Source: B21-G16 sp003644825 [NCBI: Candidatus Zhuqueibacterota bacterium]
GTDB lineage: Bacteria; SM23-31; B21-G16
Reading direction: 5' to 3'
DNA length: 5,512 bases
NCBI GenBank assembly: GCA_003644825.1
Contig: QNDJ01000141.1
Coordinates: 1 to 5,512, forward strand
The first letter of the stretch is position 1, and every line of letters begins with the position of its first letter. The position numbers and the translations under genes were made by a program. Positions 3,486 to 5,512 of this stretch are shown in pieces. The notes below the pieces were generated by a model. The model saw nothing but the letters and a program-made list of their open reading frames with translations. It was not told the origin of the DNA and ran no database searches.

Positions 3486-5512
3486 AAATAAATGGAGTAG
3501 TACAGGGTGTTGGATTCAGGCCTTTTATTTACAGATTAGCTCTTAAGAATAATCTTAAAGGTTATATTCTGAATAATTCTTCCGGTGTTGAAATTGAAGT
3601 TGAGGGCTATATTGAGGAAATTGATAACTTTTTAAAAGAAATTCAGATAAATCCACCTCCACTTGCGGAAATAACGGGCATCTCAAAAACCCTTTCTTCT
3701 TTAAAAAAGTATGACGGATTTACCATTAGAGAAAGTAAAGCAAAAGAAGAGACTCTTACCTTAATTTCCCCGGATATATCAATTTGTGATGATTGTATAA
3801 AAGAACTATTTAATACACAGGACAGACGATATTTATATCCTTTTATTAATTGTACAAATTGTGGACCCCGGTATACTATTATTGAGGGTATTCCTTATGA
3901 CAGGAAAAACACTTCTATGAAGGTGTTTAAGATGTGTAGGGAATGTCAGTCTGAATATGACAATCCTTTGAACAGGAGGTTTCATGCTCAACCGAATGCC
4001 TGTCCGAAATGTGGACCTCACGTTAAACTTATTGATAACAACGGTAATAAAATTGTGGATTCAAATCCGTTAATGAAAACCATAGAGTTGTTGAAAAATG
4101 GAAGGATTGTTGCAATAAAAGGACTTGGTGGTTTTCATCTTGCCTGCGATGCTGAAAACGATTATGCAGTAAAAACTTTGAGAAAAAGAAAACATAGAGA
4201 AGAAAAACCCCTTGCAATTATGTCAGAAAATCTGGATATAATAGAATCTTTTGCCAGAGTTTCGCTGGAAGAAAAAAAATTATTGTGTTCACCCCAGCGA
4301 CCAATAGTGTTATTGAGAAAAAAAATTCCCAATTCCATTTCAGGATATATTTCTCCTGGGAATAATTACTTTGGGGTAATGCTTCCTTATACCCCTCTTC
4401 ACTATATTCTTTTAAGGGGTAATTTTAAAGCACTTGTAATGACCAGTGGTAACCTGACCGAGGAACCTATAGCTTTTGAAAATATGGATGCACTGAAAAG
4501 ATTGAATAAAATAGCTGATTATTTTTTAGTGCATAATAGAGAAATTTACATAAGGAATGATGATTCGGTTTACAGGATTTTTAATAAAAAGACTTATCCA
4601 ATAAGAAGGTCAAGAGGGTATGTACCTTTTCCAGTTTTTCTTAAAAAGAAAGTACCTTCAGTTCTTGGATGTGGTGCTGAGTTGAAAAATACTATCTGTT
4701 TAACTAAAGGTGATAAAGCTTTTTTAAGTCAGCATATTGGGGATATGGAAAATTATGAAACATTAAAATCTTTTGAAAAAAGTATTGAACATCTTAAGAA
4801 TATTCTTGAAATTGAGCCTGAAATTATTGCGTATGACCTTCATCCTGATTATCTCAGTACAAAATATGCCCTTAATTTAAGGAACAAAAAACTTATAGGT
4901 GTGCAACATCATTTTGCTCATATTTTAAGCTGTATGGCAGAAAATCAGCTTGAAGAAACAGTAATTGGTATATCGATAGATGGGACGGGATATGGAACTG
5001 ATGGAAATATCTGGGGTGGTGAGTTTTTAATTGTTTCTGAAGATGATTTTGAGAGGGTAGCCCATTTTGAATATGTTCCGATGCCGGGTGGAGAAAAAGC
5101 TATTAAAGAACCCTGGAGAATGGGACTCAGTTATCTTTATCATACTTACGGCGATGAATTAAACAACCTTGATATAAAATTTTTAAGAGAAATTGATACT
5201 AATGATAAAAGAATTATTCTAAGAATGATCGAAAAAAATATTAATTCTCCTTTAACTTCAAGTTGTGGTAGACTTTTTGATGGTGTAGCTTCTTTAATTA
5301 GTATAAGGCAGAATGTAAAATTTGAAGGCCAGGCAGCTATTGAACTGGAAAATAAAATCCCTCCTGACTGGAAATTTTCTGACAGGAAATATCATTACAA
5401 TATTTTCAGTGAAAGGGGAAAAAAGATAATTAAAATAGATGGAATAATAAGAGGAATTGTAATCGATATTATGAAGAGAAAAAGTAGGAATATTATCAGT
5501 TATAAATTTCAT
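3443..5512 (+). CDS. hypF: Carbamoyltransferase HypF, 3' end beyond window
   Basis: Uses carbamoyl phosphate and ATP to make the carbamoyl group passed to HypE, which becomes the cyanide ligands of the [NiFe]-hydrogenase iron. The frame is open for 690 codons to the right edge with no stop; the family is usually about 750 residues, so roughly the last tenth is missing. Domains in order: acylphosphatase, about 12-100, with VQGVGFRPF (20-28), catalytic Arg26 and Asn44; zinc-finger region with the canonical CxxC-x18-CxxC-x24-CxxC-x18-CxxC pattern (Cys115/118/137/140/165/168/187/190); YrdC-like domain, about 205-395, with KGLGGFHL (226-233), KRKHREEKP ending at 256 and TSGN (334-337); Kae1-like domain from about 405, with metal ligands His489 and His493, DGTGYGTDG (513-521) and CGRLFDG (608-614). 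The C-terminal SGG motif and last metal ligand lie outside the window. No frameshift or lost key residue was seen. It overlaps hypB by 43 bases. Confidence 0.97.
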   Translation, partial: MAVRKNEKYQCYKIEINGVVQGVGFRPFIYRLALKNNLKGYILNNSSGVEIEVEGYIEEIDNFLKEIQINPPPLAEITGISKTLSSLKKYDGFTIRESKAKEETLTLISPDISICDDCIKELFNTQDRRYLYPFINCTNCGPRYTIIEGIPYDRKNTSMKVFKMCRECQSEYDNPLNRRFHAQPNACPKCGPHVKLIDNNGNKIVDSNPLMKTIELLKNGRIVAIKGLGGFHLACDAENDYAVKTLRKRKHREEKPLAIMSENLDIIESFARVSLEEKKLLCSPQRPIVLLRKKIPNSISGYISPGNNYFGVMLPYTPLHYILLRGNFKALVMTSGNLTEEPIAFENMDALKRLNKIADYFLVHNREIYIRNDDSVYRIFNKKTYPIRRSRGYVPFPVFLKKKVPSVLGCGAELKNTICLTKGDKAFLSQHIGDMENYETLKSFEKSIEHLKNILEIEPEIIAYDLHPDYLSTKYALNLRNKKLIGVQHHFAHILSCMAENQLEETVIGISIDGTGYGTDGNIWGGEFLIVSEDDFERVAHFEYVPMPGGEKAIKEPWRMGLSYLYHTYGDELNNLDIKFLREIDTNDKRIILRMIEKNINSPLTSSCGRLFDGVASLISIRQNVKFEGQAAIELENKIPPDWKFSDRKYHYNIFSERGKKIIKIDGIIRGIVIDIMKRKSRNIISYKFH

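Noticed and set aside
3833-4217. Two 62-codon minus-strand frames within hypF
   Set aside because: They lie opposite the zinc-finger and YrdC-like parts of HypF, which is intact here. Nothing supports a second gene.
5294-5512. Minus-strand 72-codon frame at the right edge
   Set aside because: It is antisense to the Kae1-like domain of HypF, and its translation is rich in Phe, Tyr, Asn and Ser as expected from AT-rich shadow sequence.

Overview
The window is AT-rich bacterial DNA on the standard genetic code. All four recognisable genes lie on the plus strand. The first gene has a textbook Shine-Dalgarno sequence and a Sec-type signal peptide. The organism cannot be named from this sequence. 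Its features suggest an anaerobic or hydrogen-metabolising bacterium: hydrogenase-maturation genes, a short HypB without a histidine-rich tail, and an intergenic island of small palindromic repeats of the kind I associate with uncultivated bacterial lineages. That last link is inference from memory.

Region 1-652 holds no gene. Its left part has a promoter-like -35/-10 pair (31-59). Positions 123-322 form an island of small imperfect and perfect palindromes of two families, arranged in nested and inverted order. A weak inverted repeat follows at 390-461. A possible promoter (552-580) and a very strong ribosome-binding site (635-647) then lead into the first gene.

Region 653-2416 encodes a 587-residue exported alpha/beta-hydrolase of the esterase D / enterochelin-esterase type. 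It has a beta-rich N-terminal domain and a GGSTGG nucleophile elbow. Its substrate is unknown.

Region 2477-5512 is the start of a hydrogenase pleiotropic (hyp) operon in the order hypA, hypB, hypF. HypA and HypB deliver nickel to [NiFe]-hydrogenase: HypA binds nickel and zinc, and HypB is a GTPase. HypF uses carbamoyl phosphate and ATP to make the carbamoyl group that becomes the cyanide ligands of the active-site iron, working with HypE. The genes overlap by 26 and 43 bases, so translation is probably coupled. HypF continues past the right edge, with 690 codons present. hypC, hypD, hypE and the hydrogenase itself are not in the window. The hydrolase has no evident metabolic link to the hyp genes, but only 60 bases and no visible terminator separate it from hypA.

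The sequence does not reveal a clearly new biological system. The items most worth a second look are the composite palindrome island, the uncharacterised exported hydrolase, the lack of a ribosome-binding site before hypA, and the overlap architecture of the hyp genes.
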